A stretch of 64,000 nucleotides of DNA. It comes from Hippophae tibetana (lineage: Eukaryota > Streptophyta > Magnoliopsida > Rosales > Elaeagnaceae). Shown here one piece after another: positions 1 through 11,009 of the stretch. Position 1 is the stretch's first letter; each line of letters opens with the position of its first letter. Location of the stretch: contig CM072812.1 in the NCBI GenBank assembly GCA_037013495.1, forward strand, positions 70,439,340-70,503,339. The letters run 5' to 3'. A model generated the notes under the pieces. That model saw nothing but the letters and a program-made list of their open reading frames with translations. It was not told where the DNA came from and searched no databases. The position numbers and the translations under genes are program-made.

Positions 1-568
1 TCGTCGCGGCCAGGTTAGTTTTCACGCGAACTTTTTTCACTTTTCTCTCAAGTGTCTCCATTTTCTCTCATCCTAACTCCAAATCTTCATCACTCATCAT
101 CATCAAATTTCATAAATTTTATGCGCGATTTTAGGGCTATTTTTGGGCATTTTAGAGCAAATTTTTAGGCGTTTTAGAGCTTGATTTTTTCTCTAACAAG
201 TGAGTAATTTTGGTACAAAGTTTTGTTTATTTGTATTTTCTCTTAGATTGCAATTGTTGGAGGATAAATTGGATTATGGATGAGGAATTGCAAGCTAGGG
301 TTTTGAATTTGAATTTGATTTAGTTGAAATTGAGGATATTTTGGTTAAATTGTTGCATTTCTTGCTTTGATTTCTGATATATTGAGGCATTGTGATATTG
401 AGAATTGTCTGGATTGTCTAGATTGAAGTATATTGTGAAAATGCCTAAGAAAACCAAAGCCGAGAAGGCTCATGCTTCTTCATTTGACAAGTGTTTGTTT
501 ATATCCGAGGATGCTGTTTGAGGAAAAGGTTGTTAAGAGGGCAATCATACCTCAGAGGTGGTTTTTGA

Positions 569-1330
569 TTGATCAGACTCCTTGATGGGGTAATTATGTC
601 CCACATCTTCAGGCTAGGAAATGGGAGATTTTCTGTCATCGTATTGAGGGGGTGCTGCCTCTCTTTGGTAAGGGAATTCTTTGCTAATGCTCAAGAGCGG
701 GTGGATTATAAGGTTTTTGTGCGTGGACAGTGGGTACTTTTCACCAAAGAAGTGATTAACAGCTATTACGGTTTACCAATAATGAAGGATGATGAGGATT
801 TTCTCCGATTACTTTCAGATATTGACATGGCGACAGTTAGTGCTTCGGTCTGCAAGCCAGACACAGTATGGAAGATGTCGGGGGATGTGTATAAAAATTT
901 CCCCCGAAGTGCTTTATTAGATGTGGTATGGCCCTGGTATGCTTTCATTTGTGCTAATTTATTGCCTACTGCACACCTTAGTGATGTCACTAGAGAGCGG
1001 GACATCCTACTTTATGACATTGTGTCTGGGGCCTCTATTGATGTTGGTAGGGTTATCTTTGATTATATCATGCAGAGTGGTGCAAGGGTTGCATCTGGAG
1101 GCATTGGGTTCCCATCTTTAATTTCTGCAAGCCTAGGAGTGACTTGGGATAAAAATGAGGAAATTGGTGGTGTGATAAAGCCTATTATGGGCCAAAGCTT
1201 GCTGAGTTTTTGGGTATCACCTCCCAAAAAACGCCCACATTCTACTGTTGGGGCCAATGCGAGTTCGTCCCAGCCTAAGGTTGAGACTGTTGATCATCGT
1301 TTGGGCAGGATTGAGCGTATTTTGAATTAA
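569..1330 (+). CDS. putative plant transposon protein, left-arm copy (element ORF, fossil)
   Basis: A 253-codon reading frame resembling the plant family named 'putative plant transposon protein', which usually lies near Ty3/gypsy elements. Recognisable features are a run 'VREFFANAQE' followed by 'VRGQWVLFTKEVINSYYGLP', a typical family signature, then a helical region with conserved Trp/Tyr residues ('VVWPWYAFICANLLP'). The related frame starts further upstream near 440 with a basic 'MPKKTK' segment. Downstream, before the palindrome loop, is an Asp-rich tail encoded by a GAT repeat, also typical of these proteins. Function is unknown; in Athila-type elements the protein sits where an envelope-like ORF would be. 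It is a fossil copy with a few breaks. It is on the opposite strand to the neighbouring gag-pol. Confidence 0.55.
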   Translation: MIRLLDGVIMSHIFRLGNGRFSVIVLRGCCLSLVREFFANAQERVDYKVFVRGQWVLFTKEVINSYYGLPIMKDDEDFLRLLSDIDMATVSASVCKPDTVWKMSGDVYKNFPRSALLDVVWPWYAFICANLLPTAHLSDVTRERDILLYDIVSGASIDVGRVIFDYIMQSGARVASGGIGFPSLISASLGVTWDKNEEIGGVIKPIMGQSLLSFWVSPPKKRPHSTVGANASSSQPKVETVDHRLGRIERILN

Positions 1331-1517
1331 TAGGGGGGAACATCTTGCTTATTAGAGTCAGTTACTCATACAGCAGCGGAATTTCCAAACCGAGTACACA
1401 GTTCCTTCATGACTACCTTCAGAGGATGTCTATACAGTCTGGGCATGATATGAGTGGTTATTCTGCGATGCTGACTTTCCCCCTATGCTCGATGCACCTG
1501 TTTAGATTGGGACAGAA

Positions 1518-1550
1518 GATGATGATGATGATGATGATGATGATGAGGAT
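1518..1550 (+). repeat. GAT trinucleotide repeat in the palindrome loop
   Basis: Nine consecutive GAT units followed by GAG-GAT-GAA-GAG. In the frame of the transposon-protein family this encodes an acidic Asp/Glu tail. The tract is almost exactly at the symmetry centre of the 3.1-kb inverted repeat and is not itself mirrored on the other side. Confidence 0.85.
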
Positions 1551-2297
1551 GAAGAGTGATGTTTTATTTTGCTTTCATAATCATCTTCGGTCCCAATTTA
1601 AACAGGTGCATCGGGCATAGGGGGAAAGTCGGGATCGTAGGCTAACCACTCATATCATGCCCATACTGTATAGACATCCTCTGAAGGTAGTCATGAAGGA
1701 ACTGTGTACTCTCGGTTTGGAAATTCCGCTGCTGTATGAGTAATTGACTCTGATAAGCAAGATGCTCCCCCTAGTCAATCAAAATATGTTCAATCCTGCC
1801 CAAACTGTGATCAACAGTAGAATGAGGGGATTTCTTGGGAGGCGATGCTATACCCAAAAACTCAACAAGCTTTGGCCCATCAATAGGCTTCATCACACCA
1901 CCAATTTCCTCATTTTTGTCCCAAGTCACTCCCCCTAGCTTGAACAGATAGCAGAAATTAAAGATGGCAACCCAATGCCTCCAAATGCAGCCCTCGCACT
2001 CTACATGATATAATCAAAGATAACCCTACCAACATCAATAGAGTAGGATGTCCCGCTCTCTAGTGACATCACTAAGGTGTGTAGTAGGCAATAAATTAGC
2101 ACAAATGAAAGCATACCAGAGTCATACCACATCCAATAAAGCACTTCGGGGGAAATTTTTATACACATCCCCCGACATCTTCCATACTATGCCTGGCTTG
2201 CAGACCGAAACACTAACTGTCGCCATGTCAATATCTAAAAGTAATTGGAGAAAATCCTCATCATCCCACATTGTTGGCAAACCGTAATAGTTGTTAA

Positions 2298-2655
2298 TCA
2301 CTTATTTGGTGAAAAGTACCCACTGTCCACACACAAAACCTTATAATCCACCCGCTCTTGAGCATTAGCAAAGAATTCCCTTACCAAAGAGAGGCAGCAC
2401 CCCCTCAATACGATGACAGAAAATCTCCCACTTTCTAGCCTGAAGATGTGGGACATAATTACCCCATCAAGGAGTCTGATCAATCAAAAACCACCTCTGA
2501 GGTATGATTGCCCTCTTAACAACATTTTCCTCAAAACGCTTTGCAGCATCCTCAGATATAAACAAACTCCTGTCAAATGAAGAAGCACGAGCCTTCTGAG
2601 CTTTGGTTTTCTTAGGCATTTTCACAATATACTTCAATCCAGACAATCCAGACAA
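2298..2655 (-). pseudogene. putative plant transposon protein, right-arm copy (element ORF, fossil)
   Basis: Mirror copy of the left-arm ORF, in the same strand sense as the adjoining Athila gag-pol and downstream of it, as expected for the third ORF of that lineage. It starts with the basic 'MPKKTKAQKARASSFDRSLF' segment, followed by 'AIIPQRWFLID' and 'VREFFANAQERVDYKVL'. More of the same coding region continues towards the palindrome centre. The copy is broken. Because this arm has the orientation expected for the element, I infer that it is the original and the left arm is either an inverted duplication or the tail of a second element placed tail to tail. Confidence 0.55.
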
Positions 2656-3489
2656 TTCTCAATATCACAATGCCTCAATATATCAGAAATCAAAGCAAAA
2701 AATGCAACAATTTAACCAAAATATCCTCAATTTCAAAAAGCCCCAAATTGCTAAATCAAATTCAAATTCAAAACCCTAGCTTGCAATTCCTCATCCACAA
2801 TCCAATTTATCCTCCAACAATCTCTTGCAATCTAAGAGAAATGCAAATAAACAAAACTTTGTACCAAAATTACTCAGTTGTTAGAGGAAGAAACAAGTTC
2901 CAAAACGCCTAAAAATATGCACCAAAACGCCCAAAAACAACCTCAAAATCGCGCATAAAATTGATGAAATTGCAGTAAATCTCGATGCAAGCAAGTGTAT
3001 GGTGATGGATTTGATGTTTGATGATGATGGGTGATGAAGATTTGGAGTTGGGATGAGAGAAAATGGAGAAACTTGAAAGAAAAATGAAAAAAAATTCGCG
3101 TGAAAACTAACCTGGCTGCAACGAAAATCCCATTTAAATCGATTCTCACCGACGGGGAAACTGCCCTCGCCAGCGGCGAACGTAAGATTTTTTTTAACCT
3201 GTAAGACAAATAAAATAAGCAAATTTAATTAAAAATAAAATTATCATAAAATGAAGTGCAAAATTTAAAATCTAACTATTAATTCACCAAAACTTAAAAT
3301 TTAAGCTAAAATTTAAAATTTAAAATTGCTAAAATAAAATAAGATAACAGATGAGAAAACAAATCTGATGGGTTGCCTCCCATTAAGCGCTTTAAGTTAT
3401 AGTCATTAGCTAGACTTTCTGTCATTCTTTACTGCGGTTGTTGTAACTCTAGAGAATCTTTCTGCTTGCTAAATTCTCCGCCAAAATAT

Positions 3490-4816
3490 GGCTTCAACTG
3501 TTGTCCATTCACCTTGAAAGTTTCCTTTGTTTACTAGAAAAGGTCCTGACCAACGAGATTTTAGCTTTCCCGGAAAAATCTGAGACGGGAATTATAAAGC
3601 AGCACTTTCTGTCCCACCTCAAAGTTTTGCCTCAAAATGTGCTTATCATGCCAAACCTTCGTCTTGTCCTTGTATATTCGGGCATTCTCATAAGCATCAT
3701 TCCTCATCTCATTCAATTGCAACACCTTCTTTTCACATGTTGCCTTAAGATCAAAATTCAGAATTTTAATTGCCCAATATGCCCGATGTTCCAATTCAAC
3801 TGGAAGGTGACAAGCTTTTCCATACACCAATTGGTATGGAGACATGCCGATAGGTGTCTTGAAAGCTATCCTATAGGCCCAAAGTGCATCATCTAGTTTC
3901 CTTGACCAATCCTTGCGTGAGCTATTTACGGTCTTTTCAAGGATCCTTTTCAACTCTCGGTTTGACACTTCAACTTGTTCACTAGTTTGAGGATGGTAAG
4001 ATGTTGCTATCCGGTGTGTTACTCCATATTTCTACAACAAAGCCTCAAATTGGTTATTGTAAAAATGCTTACCTCCATCACTTATAATTGCTCTAGGTGT
4101 GCCAAATCTGGAAAATATGTTCTTCTTGAGAAAATTGATCACAACCCTAGCATCATTGGTAGGCAAGGCAACTACTTCCACCCATTTAGAGACATAATCT
4201 ACACCAACAAGAATGTATTTATTAGAATTAGATGAAGGAAAAGGCCCCATAAAATCAATACCCCAAACATCAAATAAATCAATTATCAAAATATTTTTTA
4301 AGGGCATTTCATGTCTCCGTGAAATATTTCCGCTCCTTTGGCAATCATCACACATTGAAACAAACTTGAAAACATCTTTAAACAATGAAGGGCAATAGAA
4401 TCCGGATTGCAAAATTTTTGATGCAGTTTTTGTTCCACCGAAATGTCCTCCAACTTCCTTCGAATGGCAATGACGAAGAATGCTTTCCATTTCTTCCTCC
4501 GGCACACATCTTCTAATAATTTGATCTGCACAATGTTTATACAAGTAAGGTTCATCCCAAAAATATTATTCAAATCAGAAAAGAATTTCCTTCTTTGTTG
4601 ATAAGACATGTCAGGAGGTAAAATTTTATTGACCAAATAATTTGCATAATCAGCAAACCATGAAGCCGTTCGGATAGCAAGAAATTGCTCATCAGGAAAT
4701 ATTTCATTAATTTGTCCTTCAACCTCAAGGTAATCTTCCTCCAACCTGGACAAATGGTCAGGAACCAAATTTTTGGTCCCTTTTTTGTCCCGGATTTCTA
4801 AGTCAAATTCTTGCAA
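3490..4816 (-). pseudogene. Athila integrase region
   Basis: Integrase follows RNase H. The zinc-binding HHCC segment is visible around 4.5 kb ('[20 protein letters not shown]' and '[17 protein letters not shown]'), then the catalytic core ('[20 protein letters not shown]', '[14 protein letters not shown]'), then the C-terminal part at 3968-3561 ('[20 protein letters not shown]', '[15 protein letters not shown]'). The order after RNase H separates gypsy from Copia. Fossil, with breaks. Confidence 0.85.
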
Positions 4817-4837
4817 GAGAAGAATCCATCTTAGTAA

Positions 4838-6178
4838 TCACAGTTTGACATCTTTCTTGGCTAGCAAATACTTAAGAGTAGAATGATCAATATAAACAAT
4901 GATTTTAGACCCAATTAAATAAGATCTAAACTTATCAAATGCAAACACTACTGCCAAAAGTTCTTTCTCAATTGTTGCATAATTAAGTTGTGCATCTGTC
5001 AATGTCCTGCTTGCATAATAAATCACATGCAACAACTTATTCTTCCTTTGGCCCCAAAACAGCACCATAGTCACTGGTATCACACATTACCTCAAATGGA
5101 AGACTCCAATCCGGTGCACAAATTATAGAGGCTGAAGTGAGCTTCTCCTTCAAAAGGTTAAAAGCCTGCAAACAATCAGAAGAAAAATCAAACTGTGCAT
5201 TTTTAACTAACAAACTACAAAGAGGTTTTGTTATTTTTGAAAAATCTTTAATAAATCTTCTATAAAACCTAGCATGTCCCAAGAAACTTCTAACGCCCTT
5301 TATAGTTGTTGGAGGTGGTAATTTTTCGATCACTTCCACCTTTGCACGGTCTACTTCTATTCCCTTTCCTGAAATCCGATGGCCAAGAACAATTCCTTCT
5401 TGAACCATAAAGTGACATTTCTCCCAATTTAGCACTAAATTTGTGTCTTTACAACACTGCAAGACTAAAGAGAGATTATGCAAGCAATTATCAAAAGAAT
5501 GGCCAAAAATAGAAAAATCATCCATAAAAACCTCAATAAACTTTTCGACCATATAAGAGAAAATTGCTATCATGCATCTTTGGAAAGTTGCAGGTGCATT
5601 ACATAAACCGAATGACATTCTTCTGTATGCAAAAGTACCATAAGGGCATGTAAATGCTGTCTTATCTTGATCCTCTGGTGCAATTGCAATTTGGTTGTAC
5701 CCCGAATATCCATCAAGAAAACAATAATAAGCATGTCCAGCGAATCTTTTCAACATCTGATCAATAAATGGTAAAGGAAAATGATCTTTTCTGGTGGCAT
5801 CGTTCAACTTTCGATAATCAATACACACTCTCCACCCAGTCAATGTCCTTGTTGGAATAAGCTCATTGTTTTCACTTTCTACAACTGTGATTCCTCCTTT
5901 CTTTGGTACACAATGAATTGGGCTTACCAAGCACTATCTGAAATCGGATAAATTACCCCAGCATCCAAAAGCTTAATCACCTCAGCCTTGACCACTTCTT
6001 GCATTGTTGGGTTTAAGTGCCTTTGTGGCTGAATTGTGGCCTTGTAATCCTCATTCATCAAGATTTTATGCATGCAAATAGAGTTGCTAATCCCTTTGAT
6101 GTCTGCCATTGTCCATCCAATTGCCGCTTTGTGAGTCCAAAGAACTCCAAATAGCTTGTTTTCCTCTTCATCATTCAA
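4838..6178 (-). pseudogene. Athila reverse transcriptase and RNase H region
   Basis: RT begins near 6178 with 'HKILMNEDYKATIQPQRHLN' (the primer-grip-side fingers region), and continues with 'YRKLNDATRKDHFPLPF', 'FTCPYGTFAYRRMSFGLCNA' and the catalytic 'FMDDFSIFG' box (F-M-D-D form of Y-x-D-D). The connection domain 'GVRSFLGHARFYRRFIKDFS' is followed by the RNase H start near 5.08 kb ('ASRTLTDAQLNYATIEKELL'). These would copy element RNA to DNA. Fossil, with breaks. Confidence 0.88.
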
Positions 6179-6543
6179 AGAATTGTTAATAATAACAGGA
6201 AAAGATTCAGAGTCTTTAAGATAGGCATTAGATGGGATGGCAGTGGCTTTAGCTCAATCTTGTTGGCTTCATTCTTTACCACTGAGGTTGGAGTTTCATT
6301 TGTTCCCAACTCCTTGAATGTTTCATCACTGAACAAATATTCATCAAGTACTGTCAGTAATTCAAAACATTGTCTCACTCATTCATCTTCCTTCTCAATT
6401 GTTGCAGATTTCACAAGGCAAGCTTCTAATGGTAGCAATGGAGCTCTCCTCAAAAGTTTCCGAGATTAACCTGTCAAGAGTGTTAATTTGAAAACAAGAA
6501 TGTACCTCACTTGGAAATTTCATTGCTTAAAAAACATCAAAAG

Positions 6544-7125
6544 TCACTTGTTCATCTTGCACTTGTAGAATGAGCTTTCCTTGTTGAACATCACAATCAA
6601 TGTTCTTCCAGTTGCAAGGAACAGTCTCCCCAATATCAACAATACCTCTTTATCTTTTTCCATGTCCAACACCACGAAATCTGTAGGGAAAATAAATTTG
6701 TCAACTTTAATTAAAACATTCTCAATTACCCCTCGAGGATATTTCACCGATCGATCCACTAATTGTAGAGAGATTGAAGTGGGCTTCACTTCTCCCAGGC
6801 CTAGTTTCCTGAAAACATAAAGTGGCATCAAATTAATGCTTGCTCCTAAATCACATAGGACTCTATCAAAATTACAACTTCTTATAGTACAAGGTATAGT
6901 AAAACTCCCTGGGTCTTTCAATTTCTGTGGCAGTTTTCTTTGAAGAACTGCACTGCACTCCTCATTTAGCATGACAGTTTTGTAATCTCCCAGCTTCCTC
7001 TTCTTTGATAGAATTTGCTTTATGAATTTTGGCATACTTGGGCATTTGTTCCAACATCTCTGCAAAAGGAATGTTAATATGCAATTTCTTAAAAATTTCC
7101 AGAAATTTATCAAATTGATTATCAA
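6544..7125 (-). pseudogene. Athila aspartic protease region
   Basis: The retropepsin-like segment of the Athila polyprotein. It is marked by 'DLGASINLMPLYVFRKLGLG', where D-x-G-A-S is the Athila form of the aspartic protease active site, followed by a second hydrophobic strand 'FVVLDMEKDKEVLLILGRLF'. The protease would cut the polyprotein. It lies between gag and RT, as expected. Fossil. Confidence 0.8.
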
Positions 7126-7530
7126 GCTTTTTCTTATTCAATCTTTGAGGATATGGGATAGGAGGCTCATATTTCGCATTTGGGGAAGGTATCTTGGGAT
7201 GTTGATGGCTTTTCTTTAGATTCTTCCATCTTTTTCTCTGATTTTCTCTGCCATTCAAGTTCTTTACCGCTTCTCAATGTGATAGCCTTTGCATGCTCTT
7301 TGGGATTTATTGTGTCACTAGGCAACGATCCTTGAGACCTTTCTGCAATCTGCTTTGAAAGCTGCCTCAGTTGGTTTTGGATGTCCCTGTTGATTGCCTC
7401 TTGATTTCTGAAATTTGTTCTTAACTGCTCAATGAACTTTCCCAAAATTCCTTCCAAATCTATTTGTTTCTTCTCTTGGGGTTGGTAGGAAGATGATGAC
7501 GGTTTGAATACCCCTTTCCCCATGACAAAT

Positions 7531-8634
7531 TTAGATGATTTCTCCAACCTGGATTGTAGGTGTTCGAATATGGGTTATGTTGAGGTCTTTGGAAATTTGA
7601 AACATAATTTGTTTGCTCAGCATTTGGTGAAGCAAATGGATTTCCAACTTGGCACTTGATACTAGCATGATTTCCACCACATAAATCACATCATACAATT
7701 GGTTTGGATTCGAACTTGGATGACAAAAAATCCATCTTTCTTGAAAGAGAGCAGTAACTTGAGCCAACAAAGCATTCACTGAATCAATTTCATGCACTGT
7801 TGTTGGTCTTTTTGCAGTTACCCGTTCTAAATGCCACTGATTTTTGTTTTCTGCCATAATCTCTAACAACTCATGAGCATCCTTTGATGTTTTTCCCATT
7901 AAAGACCCTCCAGCTATAACATCAATCATTGCCCGATAGTTTGAAACCAACCCATTATAAAATGTAGAGACTTGTAGCCAAATCGGTATACCATGATGTG
8001 GGCCCTTCCTCAACATTTCTTTGAATCTTTCCCAAGCTTCATACAATGATTCTTGGTCATACTGTGTAACAGATGTGATTTCATTCCTCAATTTTGACGT
8101 CTTAGCAGAAGGAAAGAACTTGGACAAGAATTTCTGAACTAACTCATTCCATGTTGTAATTGATCCCGGTGGTAATGAGTTTAGCCACTCCTTGGCTTTA
8201 TCCCGAAGTGAAAAAGGAAAAACCCTCAATCTTACAGCATCTTTAGACACACCATTTATCTTGTAAAGATCACACACCTCCAGAAAGTAAGCAATATGTG
8301 CATTTGGATCATCCTTTGACATTCCTCCAAACTGATTTGATTGAACCATTTGGATAAAGGATGGTTTTATCTCAAAGTTATTGGCTTAAACACTTGGCCT
8401 CCTTATACCTGAAGTATTTCCAGCAACATTAGGCACAACGTAATCCCTCAAAGCTCTATGATCTCCACCTCCCTCAACAAATGGTGGATCCATGGCTGAT
8501 TGTCTATTAGGAGCTAAGGTTGAACGCCTATATGTTCTATCAATCTCCAGATCAAATGGAAGAAGGTGATAATCCTTCAGCTTCTCCAAACTTTCTCTCC
8601 AAAATTGCCTTCTCTCCTTAAAAAAATGTCTCAC
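7531..8634 (-). pseudogene. Athila gag region
   Basis: Minus-strand gag of the Athila element. The N-terminal part (8634-8386) has 'PLPFDLEIDRTYRRST'-like residues near 'LLPFDLEIDRTYRR'; the main part (8349-7531) carries the retrotransposon gag core, including 'DPNAHIAYFLEVCDLYKING', 'RVFPFSLRDKAKEWLNSLPP' and 'YEAWERFKEMLRKGPHHGIP'. These residues form the capsid-like domain that packages element RNA. Further gag and linker sequence follows at 7547-6962. The copy is broken; it is treated as a fossil. Confidence 0.85.
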
Positions 8635-8721
8635 ACCTCCTCCTATCTGTCGTCCCCTCTTTCTCTATCTTATGGTATATATAGATCTAGGGTTTTTGGG
8701 ACAATTTTGGAACAAAACAAC

Positions 8722-8870
8722 ATAAAAAATGTGTTTTCGGACGAAACTCACCGGCGGCGACATTATTCTCGCCGCGACAAGATTTCTGGAAAAATTAAAA
8801 TTTTGGTTCCTCTGATTCTCGCTGGCGGCGAGATGAATTTGGCCGACGGCGAGATTTCCAAATTTTGAAA
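8722..8870 (-). other. GC-rich leader with repeated GGCGAG / CTCGCC motifs
   Basis: In an AT-rich setting this stretch, upstream of gag in the element's sense, holds four short GC blocks: near 8751 (CACCGGCGGCGAC), 8770 (TCTCGCCGCGAC), 8817 (CTCGCTGGCGGCGAG) and 8842 (GGCCGACGGCGAG). Several are small palindromes. Similar blocks occur at 3142-3182 (CTCACCGACGGG, CTCGCCAGCGGCG) between integrase and the third ORF, and at base 1-13 in the left arm. I do not know a function. Confidence 0.6.
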
Positions 8871-9038
8871 CTTTTTTTTTATTCTCACTCAATCCCGATC
8901 ATTGAAATTTGTCCCAAACTTCTCCAAAATCATGATTTTACCTAAAATGACACTTTAAACACGAAATACCCGTGAAATGATATTTGTGGATTAAATAATC
9001 AAATAAACACAATTTTCACACAAATATCAACATTTAAA

Positions 9039-9650
9039 TCATAACAAAAATGCAATAATTTGACTCTTATCAAATGTTATAAACCATCTAAACCCAAAAA
9101 TATTATTGACGTGTGAGGGATCCTCAATATCACTGTGAATGAAGGAGAAAAGTTGTAATTGTTTATACTTATATGTGTAAAAACAAGCACAATGGTGTTT
9201 GGCTAACTCACATATATCACATTGAAAATCATGAAGGTCTTGATTTTTGAAAATTGTAAGAAACACTAGTTTCATATAAGAGAAATTTGGGTGATCTAAT
9301 TATTTATGACAATTTTATCTTTCTATTAAGATCAAAGGAACTAAAATAAGTATAAGATAGATTATCTAAAATAGGAGGCCCACCCTCAAAGTAGTAAAGT
9401 CCATCACTTTACTTTCCAACCCCAATCACCTACTTATTGAAAGAGATTACAAGATAGCTTTAAAGCATGCAAAACGGACTCGAGTGAGAGAAAATTTGAG
9501 ATGAGAATACAACCTTGTCTTGCAACTAAAGCGAAAGATCCATCTACAACTTTAACTTTCTGTTTACCCGAATATGAAGCAAAAAATATTAGAATGACTG
9601 ATCATATGATCTAAAGCACCATTCAAACTTGAAGAATAATTTGTGATCCA
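9039..9650 (-). mobile_element. Copia remnant: protease to integrase start
   Basis: A short Ty1/copia piece on the minus strand. The protease side near 9.6 kb reads 'GALDHMISHSN', a decayed form of the 'SGAxDHM' motif. At 9275-9039 the GAG-pre-integrase and early integrase read 'CDICELAKHH' and 'FGFRWFITFDKS'. It lies directly beside the gag-side end of the Athila element. No LTR is visible. Old, broken and heavily truncated. Confidence 0.75.
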
Positions 9651-10031
9651 AATATAATTTACCAGATAAGCAACATTCAAACTTGAAGAATAAATCATGA
9701 ATCAAAAAAATAATAATAATAAACCGGATAGAAATAGGGCGTAAATGGATGAATTGAATTCGGGAAAGTTTGAACTGAAACAGAACCACTCTAAAAGGTA
9801 TGAAATTGGAAACAAACAACTTTTTTTTTGTTTTTTATAATAATAATAATACCAAGTCAGCCCAATAAACCAACCAAGTGAGTGGCTTTGGATTGCTGGA
9901 TACAACCCAAAAAGGCTTGATGGATTTTTCGACTTTGATTGCCGACCCCTTTTGGGCGAGTTTTCGGCGTCGGTAATCATATTAGGGTTAAAGGCAAAGG
10001 TAGATTTAAAATAGGTAACAGATAGGATAAG

Positions 10032-10300
10032 AATTTTCAGCAATGAAGATCGTTCGGTTCTGCGCAATACACTGTTTTCGACTAAAAAAAAGGGTATAAA
10101 ATGATGGGAATTTCAACCATGAAGGCAATTTAGTTTCTGTGCAAAATAATCTGTTTTGGACTTCATATATAGGGTAAAAAGTGACAGTAATTTCAGCAAT
10201 GAAGGCTGGAAAAAACTGTGCAGTTTTGAATACAAAAATCAGAGTAAAAGGAAAACAATTTCAGTAGTGAAGTCTGAAAGAAATCGTAGTAGACTCTTGA
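10032..10300 (+). repeat. degenerate tandem repeat, about 4 units of 68-80 bp
   Basis: Units start near 10032, 10109, 10189 and 10257, each opening with AATTTCAgcAaTGAAG(g) and followed by a segment containing 'CTGTTTT' or 'GCAGTTTT' and 'AGGGTA-AAA'. The units have clearly diverged. There is no convincing long ORF through them. Origin unknown. Confidence 0.75.
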
Positions 10301-10925
10301 CGATTAAGGTTTTAGAATTTGATCCCAAAAAAGAGTCTGATAGTAGCTTTTTCTGAAAATTACTTTGAATATATTGTTCAAAAATTATATTTTTTTACAT
10401 TACCTGATACACTTATATACAATTCATAAGAGATAAAAAAGGAAAAAAGTAGATTACCATCACATAATATGTGCCTTAAATTAAGCTTCCTAATTAAATC
10501 ATAATATAATTAATTATATAATAAACATTCCTAATAATAATAATAAGGGATTTCATCATTAGAACATGTTTTTCTACACCTACACTTCAAGATCACTTTG
10601 AGTCCATAAATGCTCTACTTGAGAAAAGAGAGGTGATTTCTGATTTTGCTGCATAACTCTCGACCTTCCAAACCATACAGTTCTGCTTCTATCTATTCCT
10701 AGTGTGTTTTCTATTTCTTTTTCTCTCCGAGATGACTCCTACACTTCGTTGATAATCCCAACTTCCATGTTCTTCCTTTTGAGTATGAGAATATCATGTC
10801 TAAATGATATAGATTCTGATTACATGGCTAGTGTCGTTGATTCTAAATAGATGATTTTTTATGGTGGAGCTATTTTAATGAACGAGTCTCCCTTGTGTAT
10901 ATTAAATTAAAACAACTATATTCAA

Positions 10926-11009
10926 TTCTTTTGTTCAATCTCGAATTACTTCTATCAATAAGATGAGTTCTTTTGTTCACCATCCAATTACTTCTATCAA
11001 TAAGATGAG
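10926..11009 (+). repeat. 42-bp tandem duplication
   Basis: Two adjacent 42-bp units (10926-10967 and 10968-11009) share TTCTTTTGTTCA and AATTACTTCTATCAATAAG. The surrounding 9.65-11.30 kb is AT-rich DNA where I see no gene. Confidence 0.8.

Larger units (their letters stand above)
1..3125. repeat. long inverted repeat (palindrome), arms about 1.5 kb
   Basis: The segment 1-1514 recurs in reverse complement at about 1590-3125, leaving a loop of about 75 bp. Matching landmarks are the pyrimidine-rich stretch near 12-95 (mirrored near 3030-3115), the start of a coding region near 440 (mirrored near 2620), and the block 1479-1514 (mirrored at 1590-1624). By eye the arms differ only at scattered bases and short indels. 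The match still holds at base 1, so the left arm may continue outside the window. The right arm is joined to an Athila element on the minus strand. A transcript through it would fold into a long hairpin; that is inference. Confidence 0.93.
1590..9050 (-). mobile_element. Athila-lineage Ty3/gypsy LTR retrotransposon (fossil), minus strand
   Basis: On the minus strand the order is gag (about 8.63-7.17 kb), protease (about 7.1-6.5 kb), reverse transcriptase (about 6.2-5.04 kb), RNase H (about 5.08-4.7 kb), integrase (about 4.7-3.5 kb), a spacer, and the env-position 'plant transposon protein' ORF. The order protease-RT-RNaseH-integrase defines Ty3/gypsy. The gag with 'DPNAHIAYFLEVCD' and the RT with 'YRKLNDATRKDHFPLPF' fit the Athila/Calypso lineage. 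The block at 3370-3392 (reads AAGCGCTTAATGGGAGGCAACC on the minus strand) looks like a short sequence I recall from the end of pol in such elements. I could not identify LTRs or a primer site: the gag-side end near 9.05 kb abuts a Copia remnant and the other end runs into the palindrome. It is an old copy with several breaks. Confidence 0.85.

Noticed and set aside
766-2287. ORFs on the strand opposite the plant transposon protein in both palindrome arms
   Set aside because: They are mirror-image shadows of one another created by the inverted repeat.
9702-10067. A 121-codon minus-strand ORF as a host gene
   Set aside because: Low-complexity Tyr/Lys runs, no family resemblance, and overlap with simple repeats. 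I could not support it.
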